From Candidatus Palauibacter polyketidifaciens (GTDB lineage: Bacteria > Gemmatimonadota > Gemmatimonadetes > Palauibacterales > Palauibacteraceae), in contig NZ_CANPVO010000018.1 of NCBI RefSeq assembly GCF_947581785.1, forward strand, positions 1 through 64,000: a DNA stretch of 64,000 nt, given 5' to 3'. Position 1 is the first letter of the stretch. The number at the start of each line of letters is the position of its first letter. Position numbers and translations under genes: made by a program. Below, piece after piece: positions 1 to 9,881 of this stretch. The notes under the pieces were generated by a model, which was not told where the DNA came from, ran no database searches, and worked only from the letters and a program-made list of their open reading frames with translations.

Positions 1-67
1 CATCCAGAGACACGTTTCGTGTATTGGACATTGGCCGATAATACGGAACTTACGGAATATCCGCAAT

Positions 68-1623
<1,556 letters not shown>

Positions 1624-1627
<4 letters not shown>

Positions 1628-3060
1628 TTCGCCTCCTCGTGATAGCCGAGGATCGCCTTCAGCTCGAGGAACTCCTCGAGCCCGTGGCGACCCCATTCAC
1701 GCCCGTTGCCGGATTGCTTGTAGCCGCCGAACGGCACCCTGAAGTCCGGACGCGCGCCGTTAAGGTTGACCTGGCCCGATCGGATCCGGCGCGCGACGGA
1801 CCGTCCACGTTCGCGGTCGCCCGCCGACACGTAGCCGGCGAGACCGTAGAGTGTGTCGTTCGCGATGCGAACGGCGTCATCATCGTCCTCGTATCCGATG
1901 AGCACGAGGACCGGTCCGAAGATCTCCTCGCGCGCGACGACCATCTCGTTGCTCACGTGCGAGAAAACCGTCGGCCGGACGTAGTACCCCCGCTCCAGTC
2001 CCTCCGGCCGCCCGGGCCCTCCCGTCGCGAGGTGCGCACCCTCCTCGATCCCCCGCTCAATCAGCCGCTGGATCCTGTCGAACTGCACATCGGACACCGC
2101 CGGACCGATCGTTGTCCCCTCGCCGCCGGGCTCGCCGACCACGACCTTCCCTGCCGCCGCGGCCGCGATCTCCGCCGCCTCGTTCATGCGCGAATGCGGC
2201 ACCAGCATGCGCGTCGGCGCGTTGCAGGACTGTCCCGTGTTGTTGCACACCGCGAAGACCCCCCGGGACACCGCCCGCCCGAAATCGGCGTCATCCAGGA
2301 TGATGTTCGCCGACTTGCCGCCCAGTTCCTGCGCCACGCGCTTCACCGTCGGCGCCGCGTTCCGGGCGACCTCCACCCCGGCCCGGGTGGAGCCGGTGAA
2401 GGAGACCATGTCGACGTCGGGGTGCGCGGAAAGCGCCGCTCCCACGACTGGACCCGCCCCGTTCACGAGATTGAAGACCCCGGGCGGCACACCGGCCTCA
2501 TGCAGGATCTCCGCGAAGATCAGGGCGTTCAGCGGTGCGACCTCCGACGGTTTGAGCACCATCGTGCACCCCGCCGCGAGCGCCGGCGCCACCTTGCAGG
2601 CGATCTGGTTCAGCGGCCAGTTCCACGGCGTGATGAAGGCGCACACCCCCACCGGTTCCCTCACGAGGAGAGACGTTCCGAGGTCCGTCTCGAATTCGAA
2701 GTCCGCGAGGATCTTCAGCATGGTTCGAAAGTGCCCCATGCCGGAAGGGACCTGCGCCTGCACGGCCAGGGCCATCGGCGCGCCCATCTCCGAGCTGACG
2801 GTCGCGGCCAACTCCGCCGAACGGGCCGCGTAGCCCTCACAGATGCGTTCCAGCAGCGCGACCCTTTCCTCCCGGTCGGTCTGTGAGAAGGCGTCGAAGG
2901 CGTCGGTCGCGGCCGCCACCGCGGCGTCCACGTCGGCCTGCTCACCCATCGCGATGGCTCCGATCACTTCCTCGGTCGCCGGGTTGACCACGTCCAGCGT
3001 ATCGTCGACCGACGGTTCGACCCACGCCCCGTCGATGTAGAACTTGCGGAGGTTCTCCAC
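1624..3060 (-). CDS. Aldehyde dehydrogenase family protein
   Basis: A 478-residue NAD(P)-dependent aldehyde dehydrogenase. Visible family motifs are PWNWPL near residue 150, FTGST, ELGGKS and the catalytic Cys in GQSCNAP, which differs from the CoA-acylating neighbour and suggests ordinary hydrolytic oxidation to a free acid. GTG at 3060 is preferred: the family N-terminus begins there and an AAGGGG lies just upstream. The in-frame ATG at 3096 would add 12 Arg-rich residues. It is the first gene of a two-gene operon with mmsA, overlapping it by four bases, so its aldehyde substrate may belong to the same catabolic route. The exact substrate cannot be read from the sequence. Confidence 0.85.
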
Positions 3061-3118
3061 GGATCCCCTTCCCCGCGCCGCGCGATGCGGCGCCATGATG
3101 TTCGGTACGAATACACAA

Positions 3119-3153
3119 CCCCGGCGGGGGGCGGCCTTCGCCTCCCGCCGGGG
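3119..3153 (-). terminator. Hairpin, probable terminator of the TonB receptor gene
   Basis: Perfect 10-base inverted repeat, ccccggcggg (3119-3128) and cccgccgggg (3144-3153), about 70 bases past the stop of the TonB receptor gene and just before the aldehyde dehydrogenase start. On the minus strand it is followed by a modest T-rich stretch (ttgtgtatt), so it could act as an intrinsic terminator separating the two transcription units. Confidence 0.55.
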
Positions 3154-3224
3154 TCGGATCCTACGCTCCGGGCTCGGCCTCGACTACCGGCGACCCCGGG
3201 TCCCGCCTGACTACGCTTCGGAAC

Positions 3225-5990
3225 TCACCCCGTGAGCCACGACCACCGGTAGTTCACGCGAACGTAGTAGTATCCGCCGTTGAATCCGAACGGCGAGCTC
3301 TCCGGATAGAGCAGACCCACATTGTCCGCCGTGTCCGGATCCTGCGCCGCCGGATACGTGTCGAACAGGTTGTTCGCGCCGATCGTGAGTTCGGCATCGT
3401 CCGTGAGGTCCGTGGACAACTCGAAGTCGACGAGGAACCGGCCGGGGAAGGCCGTGCCTTCCACACCGCCGATCACGACGCCACCAACGTCCACCCACGA
3501 ATCGTACCAGGTGCCGCGCACGAGGCCGCGCACCCCGCCGATCGTGTGCAGGACGTTGAGCGAGCCCCGCCACGAGGGGACGGACTGCTCAAGCTGGTCG
3601 ACCCGGTCCTGGTTGATGACGTCGGGGTTGAAGTCGGTGACCGACGTCCCGTTGTAGTTGAAGAGCACGCTGAAGCTCGTCGCGCCGCCCATCGACGGGG
3701 GCGTGTAGTTCGCCACGATGTCCAGCCCCTGCGTCCTCGTGCTGAAGTCGTTCGTGAAGAACCGGAACTCGGCGAGGTTCGCCGCGCTCGTGATCCCCTC
3801 GCCCAGGAGTCGCGCGACCTCGGTGTCGGTGAGCGAGAACGTCTGCGTCTGCGCGAAGCGGTCCGAGATCGAGATCCGGTAGTAGTCCATCGTCAGCTTG
3901 AACGCATCCGCGTCGAACACGGCCCCCGCCGTCAGGCTGAACGCCTTCTCGGGCTTCAGCTGCTCCCCGCCTCGAAGGGCCGCCACGGCCGACGTCGAGG
4001 GGATCGTACCGCGGTTGACGAGGTCGCCGATCGTCGCGTCGAACACCGTCGACACGTTGAAGGCGTTCTGCTGCCCCGGCGTCGGCGCGCGGAAGCCGGT
4101 GCTCCCGCCGGCGCGCAGGGCAACCGCGTCGCTCACCTCGAGACGACCCGAGACCTTCCCCGTCAGCTGGCTTCCGAAGTCGGAGAAGTCCTCCCAGCGC
4201 AACGCGGCGCCGAGCGTCCACGGATCTTCGCTGCCGCCCAGCTGAACGTCTCCGTAGACCGCCACGTTCTGGCGATCCCATTCTCCCGCGGCGATCGGGC
4301 TGAAGCCGGGGAAACCGTTGGAGGACGAACTGAATCCCTGCGCGGCGTAGGGCCCGATCTTCCACGACTCGTCCTGCCCCTGCCCGATCGTGAAGCGCTC
4401 TTCCCGCCGCTCGAGCCCGCCCGCGAGGTGGACCTGGTCGCTGGCCTCGTACGCGACGTCGAAGTTCAGGTTGAACTCATCCTGCCGGTACAGCCCCGGG
4501 TCGAAATGCGTGGGCGTCTCTGGCCCGAGCGCCGCGTTCACCGTGTTGTAGATGAAGAAGTCGGCGGTGTGGCTGCCGAAGCCGGCGCTGGCGTCCCACG
4601 TGAAGCCGTCCTCGTTGCCGCCCTTGACGCCGCTCACGACGGACCAGTCGGTGACGTTGCCGCCGAACTGGGGCGTGAAGCCGCCCGGGAACATCTCCTG
4701 GAACGAGAAGCAGTTCGGGTCGGCGAAGACCTGCGCCAGCGCCACCGGGTCGGGCACATGGTTCGTGATGGGGACCTCGGGGCAGTTCGCCGATCCGAGA
4801 CCCTTCGCCTGCAGCACGTCGCCGATGAGGAGCGACTCGCCCCCGTCGCCGCTGAACACCGCGCCCCGCGTGTTCGGATTACGGAAGAAGAACCCGCCGT
4901 CCACCTCCTTGGTGGAGAGGTTACCGAACGCGTAGAACTGCTCGTCGTCGCTGAACGTATAGCCCGTGTTGAGCCACACCTTGAGGTCGTCGTTGACCTC
5001 GGGCGACCCCCAGATCTGGGCCGTGGGCGTGCGCACGGCGCTGTTGCCGGCCCCGAGGAGCGCGATGGCGTCGGCGCGCTGGATGGCCCGGTCCGTCGGA
5101 TCCTGGTTCCCGTATTCGACGCTGAGGTTGGCGAAGCCCGTGGCCCCCAGCGGGACCCCGACGTTTCCGGAGACGGTGAGCATGTCGCCGTCGCCTTCGT
5201 AGTAGCTGCCGGTCTTCACCTCGATCATGCCGCCGTCGCGGTCGTCCTTGAGGATGAAGTTCATCACGCCGGCGATGGCGTCCGAGCCGTACTGGGCCGA
5301 GGCGCCGTCGCGGAGGACTTCCACCTGCCGCAGCGCGATGCCGGGAATGGAACCGATGTCAACGCCCTGGGCCCCATCCGAGAGACCGGCCCCGAGCCAC
5401 GTGATGATCGACCCGCGGTGCCGCCGCTTCCCGTTGATCAGCACCATGGTGTGGTCGGACGCGAGCCCCCGCAGGTTCGCCGGGCGCGTGATCGTCGCCG
5501 CGTCGCTGATGGGCTCGACCCGGACGTTGTAGGATGGCACCACGGTGCGGAGCAGGAAGTCGATGTTCGTCTCCGCCTGGCTCGTGATCTCGGACACCGG
5601 GATCACGTCCACCGGCACCATCGACTCGGTCACCGTTCGCGGCTGCGCGCGGCTTCCGACGACCACCAGCTCTCCGAGGTTGATCGCCTGGAGTTCCAGC
5701 GAGAAGTCCTGGTTCGCGGTCTGACCGCTCACGACCGAGACCGTCTGCGTCTGAATGGCGTAACCGATGATCCGGACTTCGACCACATGGTCGCCGGCCG
5801 GGACATCGGAAATCGAATAGGCGCCGCCGGCACCCGAGCCCACCGATATGTCGAGCGCGGGGATCGCGACCCTCGCGCCGCTGAGGCCGGCGCCGGATTG
5901 GTTGGTGACCCTGCCCTCGATCGTCCCCTGGGCAAAGGCCGCCGCCGGCACCGCCAGAAAGGCAAGGGCCAGGAATGCACGTTTCAGCAT
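3225..5990 (-). CDS. TonB-dependent outer-membrane receptor with N-terminal carboxypeptidase-like domain
   Basis: A 921-residue outer-membrane receptor for energised uptake of an unknown ligand. It has a signal peptide ending near AFAQG, then a carboxypeptidase regulatory-like Ig domain (about residues 25-110), a plug domain (VPVDVIPVSEI onward, with RGL..DHTMVLINGKR) and a long beta-barrel rich in alternating aromatic residues, ending YRWSWLTG. Start choice: an ATG at 5996 directly abuts GGAG (5997-6000), whereas ATG 5990 has six bases of spacing, so 5990 is preferred. The domain order resembles SusC-like and Gemmatimonadota receptors. I see no SusD-like partner nearby. It is transcribed alone, ahead of a hairpin. 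Confidence 0.9.
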   Translation of the reverse strand: MLKRAFLALAFLAVPAAAFAQGTIEGRVTNQSGAGLSGARVAIPALDISVGSGAGGAYSISDVPAGDHVVEVRIIGYAIQTQTVSVVSGQTANQDFSLELQAINLGELVVVGSRAQPRTVTESMVPVDVIPVSEITSQAETNIDFLLRTVVPSYNVRVEPISDAATITRPANLRGLASDHTMVLINGKRRHRGSIITWLGAGLSDGAQGVDIGSIPGIALRQVEVLRDGASAQYGSDAIAGVMNFILKDDRDGGMIEVKTGSYYEGDGDMLTVSGNVGVPLGATGFANLSVEYGNQDPTDRAIQRADAIALLGAGNSAVRTPTAQIWGSPEVNDDLKVWLNTGYTFSDDEQFYAFGNLSTKEVDGGFFFRNPNTRGAVFSGDGGESLLIGDVLQAKGLGSANCPEVPITNHVPDPVALAQVFADPNCFSFQEMFPGGFTPQFGGNVTDWSVVSGVKGGNEDGFTWDASAGFGSHTADFFIYNTVNAALGPETPTHFDPGLYRQDEFNLNFDVAYEASDQVHLAGGLERREERFTIGQGQDESWKIGPYAAQGFSSSSNGFPGFSPIAAGEWDRQNVAVYGDVQLGGSEDPWTLGAALRWEDFSDFGSQLTGKVSGRLEVSDAVALRAGGSTGFRAPTPGQQNAFNVSTVFDATIGDLVNRGTIPSTSAVAALRGGEQLKPEKAFSLTAGAVFDADAFKLTMDYYRISISDRFAQTQTFSLTDTEVARLLGEGITSAANLAEFRFFTNDFSTRTQGLDIVANYTPPSMGGATSFSVLFNYNGTSVTDFNPDVINQDRVDQLEQSVPSWRGSLNVLHTIGGVRGLVRGTWYDSWVDVGGVVIGGVEGTAFPGRFLVDFELSTDLTDDAELTIGANNLFDTYPAAQDPDTADNVGLLYPESSPFGFNGGYYYVRVNYRWSWLTG

Positions 5991-6117
5991 ACTCATCTCC
6001 TGAGGTTGGTTGTCTCAATTCCCGAAGTTTGTCGGTTCAAGCAGATCGGCTCTGAACTTCCCGTCCTCGAGGGCCCGAGCCGATGGGCCCGCGGGACGTC
6101 CGATGTCCGAAGATGCG

Positions 6118-7026
6118 CTAGAGCGGAGCCCAAGGCATCTCGATGGACCTCCACATGTGTGCGACCGGACTGTTGTCGTACCCGAGACCCTCCTTTGGCT
6201 GCTTGAAATGTCGCCCGATGATGTCGATGAACGGATCCAGCGAGACCTCCATGCCATCCTGGAAGGCATACGTGTCGTTCACGCAGATCATGCGAGCCGA
6301 AACATACAGCGGATGACCCTTCGCGTACTCCGCAGCCTGCTTGATGTAATCCGGCGGGATGTAATCCTCGCCGAAGATCCGGTTGTACAGCTCCGGGTAT
6401 TCGTACCCGTACTCCTCGTCCGGGTAGAAGCGCAGCGCCCCATGATACCGGATGCCCCAGCTCACGTACTCCGGCACATACGGTTCGTAGAGCTGTGCGC
6501 CCCACCAGCCATGATCCACCTTGATCAGGTTCTGCACGGTGTCGTGGAGCAGGCCGGCGAGGACATTCTCCTCGGGCTGCCCGTCATTCAACGCGTGAGT
6601 CGCGCTCTGCAGGACATGACGGGCGGGCCAGAACCTCAGGCGGAAGAAATCTTCCAGCGTCGGATTCGCGGGCAGGGGTTCGAGGACCTCATCGCTGGGC
6701 CTGAACAGGTTGCCGGTTCCGCGCGGGGCGCGGACTTCCTGTCCGGCATCATGGTCGTCGTCGTGGTGGTGTTCGTCCGCGAACTCGGCTTCGGCCTCCG
6801 CCGCTTCCGCCAGCAGGTCGTTCTCGTCGAGGAGCCGCGGGTCGAGGTCTTCGGTCCGCGGAACGGGACCGTGGTGGTGATGATGGTCGTGGACGTGACC
6901 CGGATCCTCGCCGTCGAGGAGATCGCACATGTAGTGCTCCAGAGCCTCCGCCTTGTCCTCGGGCGTCATCACCGCGAGGGCACCGGCACCAACCGATGCA
7001 AGGAACCTTCTCCGGTCGATCTCCAT
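6118..7026 (-). CDS. Exported His-rich HD-domain protein, candidate PhnZ/MIOX-type di-iron oxygenase
   Basis: A 302-residue protein with a Tat-type N-terminus (DRRRFLAS then a short hydrophobic run), two His/Asp-rich stretches (about residues 44-52 and 85-93) that could hold metal, and a C-terminal HD domain (about 125-260). Candidate metal ligands are H137 (in HVLQSA), H161-D162 (LLHD), H172, H195 and D251. From memory of PhnZ (H34, H58, D59, H80, H104, D161), most of these spacings match closely; the gap before H172 is shorter. It could therefore be an oxygenase of the HD mixed-valence di-iron group, or an HD phosphohydrolase. An export signal on such a fold is unusual. It stands alone between the TonB receptor and the cold-shock gene. 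Confidence 0.6.
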   Translation of the reverse strand: MEIDRRRFLASVGAGALAVMTPEDKAEALEHYMCDLLDGEDPGHVHDHHHHHGPVPRTEDLDPRLLDENDLLAEAAEAEAEFADEHHHDDDHDAGQEVRAPRGTGNLFRPSDEVLEPLPANPTLEDFFRLRFWPARHVLQSATHALNDGQPEENVLAGLLHDTVQNLIKVDHGWWGAQLYEPYVPEYVSWGIRYHGALRFYPDEEYGYEYPELYNRIFGEDYIPPDYIKQAAEYAKGHPLYVSARMICVNDTYAFQDGMEVSLDPFIDIIGRHFKQPKEGLGYDNSPVAHMWRSIEMPWAPL

Positions 7027-7046
7027 GATTCCATCCCGGCGCTGGA

Positions 7047-7068
7047 GGTTACGCGACGGTTACACCCT
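7047..7068. promoter_or_regulatory. Two 11-bp direct repeats upstream of the HD-domain gene
   Basis: ggttacgcgac followed directly by ggttacaccct, 21 bases upstream of the HD-protein start. The GGTTAC core and 11-base period resemble the repeats upstream of phoB at 51489. The repeats read on the plus strand, opposite to the gene, so a PhoB/PhoP role is only a possibility. Confidence 0.35.
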
Positions 7069-7194
7069 CAAGTTGATTAAACGAGTGCGGGACCGCTAGT
7101 GGCGTGCCCGGAAATCCGCGAGCTACCGGGAGTGCCGTGACATTTCCGGACACGACACCGGATGTGGCGGTGGGGAGGGTCGCGCCAGGCCACG

Positions 7195-7226
7195 AAAAAA
7201 GGGGGCGTCCCATCCCGGACGCCCCC
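7195..7226 (-). terminator. Rho-independent terminator of the cold-shock gene
   Basis: Perfect 10-bp stem gggggcgtcc (7201-7210) and ggacgccccc (7217-7226) with a six-base loop. On the minus strand it is followed by six Ts (7200-7195). It lies about 46 bases after the cold-shock stop codon and is the clearest intrinsic terminator in the window. Confidence 0.9.
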
Positions 7227-7272
7227 TCCCTTCTACGTGCCCCTCAACGCGATGCGCCATGCTGCCGGTGGG

Positions 7273-7485
7273 TCAGTAGGCCTGCTTGACCACGTTCTCG
7301 GCCTTGGGGCCCTTCGGTCCGTCGACGACATCGAGCTCGACCTTCTCGCCTTCCGCCAGACTCCGAAAACCGTCCGCCTGGATCGCCGTGTGGTGAACGA
7401 AGACCTCCGCGGATCCATCATCGAGCGCGATGAACCCGAAGCCCTTCTGATCGTTGAACCACTTGACTGTGCCGCTTCTGCGCAT
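7273..7485 (-). CDS. CspA-family cold-shock protein
   Basis: A 70-residue single OB-fold, single-stranded nucleic-acid-binding protein. The RNP1 motif KGFGFI and the RNP2-like VFVHH are intact, as is GTVKWFN at the N-terminus, and the length is standard for the family. The ATG at 7485 is preferred over upstream in-frame codons because an AGGAG lies seven bases before it and it matches the usual family start. About 150 bases of upstream leader separate it from the DUF6065-like gene, and a strong terminator follows, so it is probably a single-gene unit. It likely acts as an RNA chaperone; whether it is cold-induced cannot be told. Confidence 0.93.
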   Translation of the reverse strand: MRRSGTVKWFNDQKGFGFIALDDGSAEVFVHHTAIQADGFRSLAEGEKVELDVVDGPKGPKAENVVKQAY

Positions 7486-7637
7486 GCCCGTGCTCCTGAA
7501 GGTATTGGTGTCGCCGAGAGTACGGGCCTTGCCGCACATGCCGACCACAATGCCGGCGAACCTGATCCGGTTCGCATTTTCCGGAGCCCAGAATACACAG
7601 CCAATTTGCGGTTGTCCATGCGCCGGGCGGGATGCGC

Positions 7638-8468
7638 CTACTTCCCCACAGAGAGGAAATCGCGAAGCCGGAGCTTCGTCTGGTGGTCCTGCATCCGCAT
7701 GCCGCGCATGTTCTGGCCGCGAATATAGGTCCGCTGCCAGCCCTCTCGAACCGTCTCTTCATCCCGGGCGTGGAGGTCGTCAATGAACTGGGCTCTGGAC
7801 TCGTTCCATTCCGTGTACTGCCGGGCGACGAGCCTGTCGTCCCACAGCTCTCGCGTGCGGGGGCGCGCGTTCTCGAGATAGTGCCGCGGCATGGGGAGGA
7901 TCCGGCAGATGGGCTCTGCCTCGTCGAAGCGGATCCAATGCTTGGGCCGCGTGACCTTCCAGTTCATCGTGAACGAGAACGGGGCCCAGTCCGTCTCGAT
8001 GATCCCGTCGAGCGGAACGATGCCGTCCTTGGGGAGGTTCGGGCAGCCTCGCGCCCAGAGGTTGTGGCCCTTCGTGGTGCGGAACAGGTAGCCGGGCGTG
8101 AACGTCACGACTCCGCTCCCGAAATGGCTCGAGATGGCCGGGTGCGGTTCGTCCTCCCAGCGAAAACGGATGGACTCCAACCCGACCCCGCCGTCCCAGC
8201 GAAGCCAGAACTTCGTCGGACAGAGCAGATCCCAGCCGGCCTGGTTCGCGATGAGGAGCGGCAGGCAGCGGTACGCGAAGCGGTCGGGCGTCTCGTCCAT
8301 CCACTCGCGACGCTGGTCGCCCGTCTCGATCTCGAGGGCGGTGTCCGCGACCCGGAACGCCGTCAGTTCGATGCCGCGCGCGGATCGGGGCCGCGCCTTC
8401 GCCTTCTTCGCCACCGGGACGCCGTACGCGTTACCGCGCCGAGACGCGGTTCGCCGGCCCACCTCCAC
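7638..8468 (-). CDS. DUF6065-like protein of unknown function
   Basis: A 276-residue cytosolic protein without signal peptide or membrane segment. It has a run of Trp- and Pro-rich conserved-looking blocks ([26 protein letters not shown]-like [19 protein letters not shown]) that match my recollection of the DUF6065 family, whose function is unknown. The start is uncertain. GTG 8468 has a GAGGG upstream but overlaps the preceding lipoprotein gene by 38 bases; GTG 8414 lies just after that gene's stop but has no ribosome site. It is downstream of the two paralogous lipoprotein genes and may be co-transcribed with them. Confidence 0.6.
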   Translation of the reverse strand: MEVGRRTASRRGNAYGVPVAKKAKARPRSARGIELTAFRVADTALEIETGDQRREWMDETPDRFAYRCLPLLIANQAGWDLLCPTKFWLRWDGGVGLESIRFRWEDEPHPAISSHFGSGVVTFTPGYLFRTTKGHNLWARGCPNLPKDGIVPLDGIIETDWAPFSFTMNWKVTRPKHWIRFDEAEPICRILPMPRHYLENARPRTRELWDDRLVARQYTEWNESRAQFIDDLHARDEETVREGWQRTYIRGQNMRGMRMQDHQTKLRLRDFLSVGK

Positions 8469-8979
8469 CGCCGCCCTCGATCGGATCGAAGAGCGACTTG
8501 CCCAGATCCAGAGGCACGAGCCGGCCGCCGATCTCCGCGACGCCCTGTATGCGGACCCAGCGGTCGAGAAGCGTCACCTGGAGCACGGTCTCGAACCCCG
8601 CGATCGTCGCCGAGGGGTCGATCTTCATCGTGATCCGCCGCGCATTGACGTCGTACTCCCACGAACCGTAGAGCCGGGTGTCGAGGGTCGTACCGCCCGA
8701 CCCGAATCCGGTCAGCGTTATCCGTGAACTCAGGTTCTGGACAGACCCGAAGACGAGACGAACATCCGAGCCGGCGGGGAGAGGCTGGAAGTCGTCGGGA
8801 AGATCCGGCACCTCGCGCTGGAGGAGTTCGAGGGGCCGGTAGGCGCCGACGATGGTGTGATGGACCGTTCGGTATGCGGGCCCGTACGGATTGTTGTCCA
8901 GTTCGCACGCCGTCATGCCGCCGGCGAAGGTAGCGACCGTGGCCGCGCACACCATGTTCCGGACCCGCGGGTATCTCAT
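8431..8979 (-). CDS. Small exported lipoprotein, paralog A
   Basis: A 182-residue probable lipoprotein of unknown function. The signal ends in a lipobox-like MTAC before E, and the mature part begins DNNPYG. It shares a block pattern with the next upstream gene: NPYG, VGAYRPL, LPDDF, RLVFGS, GSW.YD, WVR.QG and a DLGK near the C-terminus. It ends with a Gly-rich tail. The ATG at 8979 has GGAGG five bases upstream, and the in-frame ATG at 9057 would add 26 Pro/Gly-rich residues over a hairpin, so it was rejected. The sequence suggests a small beta-rich domain anchored in a membrane; no function is recognised. Confidence 0.7.
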   Translation of the reverse strand: MRYPRVRNMVCAATVATFAGGMTACELDNNPYGPAYRTVHHTIVGAYRPLELLQREVPDLPDDFQPLPAGSDVRLVFGSVQNLSSRITLTGFGSGGTTLDTRLYGSWEYDVNARRITMKIDPSATIAGFETVLQVTLLDRWVRIQGVAEIGGRLVPLDLGKSLFDPIEGGGGGGPANRVSAR

Positions 8980-9016
8980 GAAGCCTCCAGCACTGGTTTC
9001 GACCGGTCTGCCGCCG

Positions 9017-9048
9017 CCCCCCGGGCACGGCCGGGCCGGCCCGGGGGG
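9017..9048. other. GC-rich inverted repeat between the paralogous lipoprotein genes
   Basis: Perfect 10-base inverted repeat ccccccgggc (9017-9026) and gcccgggggg (9039-9048), with a 12-base loop that is itself self-complementary. No T-run follows on either strand, so it may be an attenuator or RNA-processing element rather than an intrinsic terminator. Confidence 0.55.
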
Positions 9049-9132
9049 GCGCGACACCCCTCTGATAAGAAACGCTACTACCTCTTGCGGGCAACCCGCC
9101 GTCCGCGCGTCGGGCGCCGGGAGGCCTGCTCG

Positions 9133-9651
9133 TCAGAGCGACATGGGTCCTCCGCCGCCGCCGATGGTTTCCGGGGTTCTCGGAGTCGGCTTGCCGAGAT
9201 CCACGTGGATCAGCTGCCCATCGATTTCGCCCGCACCCTGGAGTCGAACCCAGCCGTCGAAGGACGTCGCGTGCAGGATCAGCTCGAACGCCGCCGTCGA
9301 GGCCGTGGCGGCCACGCTCAGCGCAACTTGCCGGGAGGACCGGTCATAGTCCCAGGAACCGTTCAGCCGCGCGTTCAGGCCGGTTTCTCCCGGTATCTGC
9401 GACGGCAGGATCACCCAGCCCGTGAGACTCCCGCTGGATCCGAAGACGAGCCGGAGGTCTCCCCCCGGGGGCAGCGCGCGGAAGTCGTCCGGCAGATTGC
9501 TTACGATCGAGAGGCTGGTGAGCGGGCGGTACGCCCCGACGAGATTGGACTGGGCGTCTTGCCACGCGGCGCCGTACGGGTTTCCGTCCCGTTCGCACGC
9601 GGCCGCGCCGGCCAGGAGGAGGGCGAGGGAGAGTATTGTTCGCGATCTCAT
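9133..9651 (-). CDS. Small exported lipoprotein, paralog B
   Basis: A 172-residue probable lipoprotein with a clear signal (LALLLAGAAAC, then E). The mature protein starts RDGNPYG and follows the same block order as the protein encoded at 8431-8979, so the pair arose by tandem duplication and has diverged considerably. It also ends in a Gly-rich tail, GGGGGPMSL. No enzymatic motif is visible. It is the first gene of a likely minus-strand set (paralog B, paralog A, DUF6065-like) that is divergent from the DUF1015 gene. The role is unknown; a structural or binding function at the cell envelope is the most that can be said. Confidence 0.7.
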   Translation of the reverse strand: MRSRTILSLALLLAGAAACERDGNPYGAAWQDAQSNLVGAYRPLTSLSIVSNLPDDFRALPPGGDLRLVFGSSGSLTGWVILPSQIPGETGLNARLNGSWDYDRSSRQVALSVAATASTAAFELILHATSFDGWVRLQGAGEIDGQLIHVDLGKPTPRTPETIGGGGGPMSL

Positions 9652-9881
9652 GGTTGTCCTCGACGTGATGGGGGGACGCGAAGCCGCGGACTTTCCGCTG
9701 ACGCGCCACCGGTTTCGAAGAAGCCGCCTACCCGCCCGGTGCGGCCGGGTTCCGCTCCCGCGGAGCGCGTCCCCGGCGTCCAGCGGTCCGTGCCGGGCGT
9801 TGCGCGGGATGTCCCCGGTTGGCAGGGTCTTGGCGAGGTCAACCGTGCGCCGACTGATACTCCAACCCGGTTCATTGCGAA

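Noticed and set aside
1-67. Possible gene or promoter at the left edge
   Set aside because: The bases are AT-richer than the rest, but no coding frame, hairpin or clear promoter pair could be supported in so short a piece.
3546-6206. Very long plus-strand open frame (886 codons) opposite the TonB receptor gene
   Set aside because: Its product is Arg/Val/Asp-rich without domains, and the minus-strand frame has a signal peptide, plug and barrel. High GC makes long antisense frames common.
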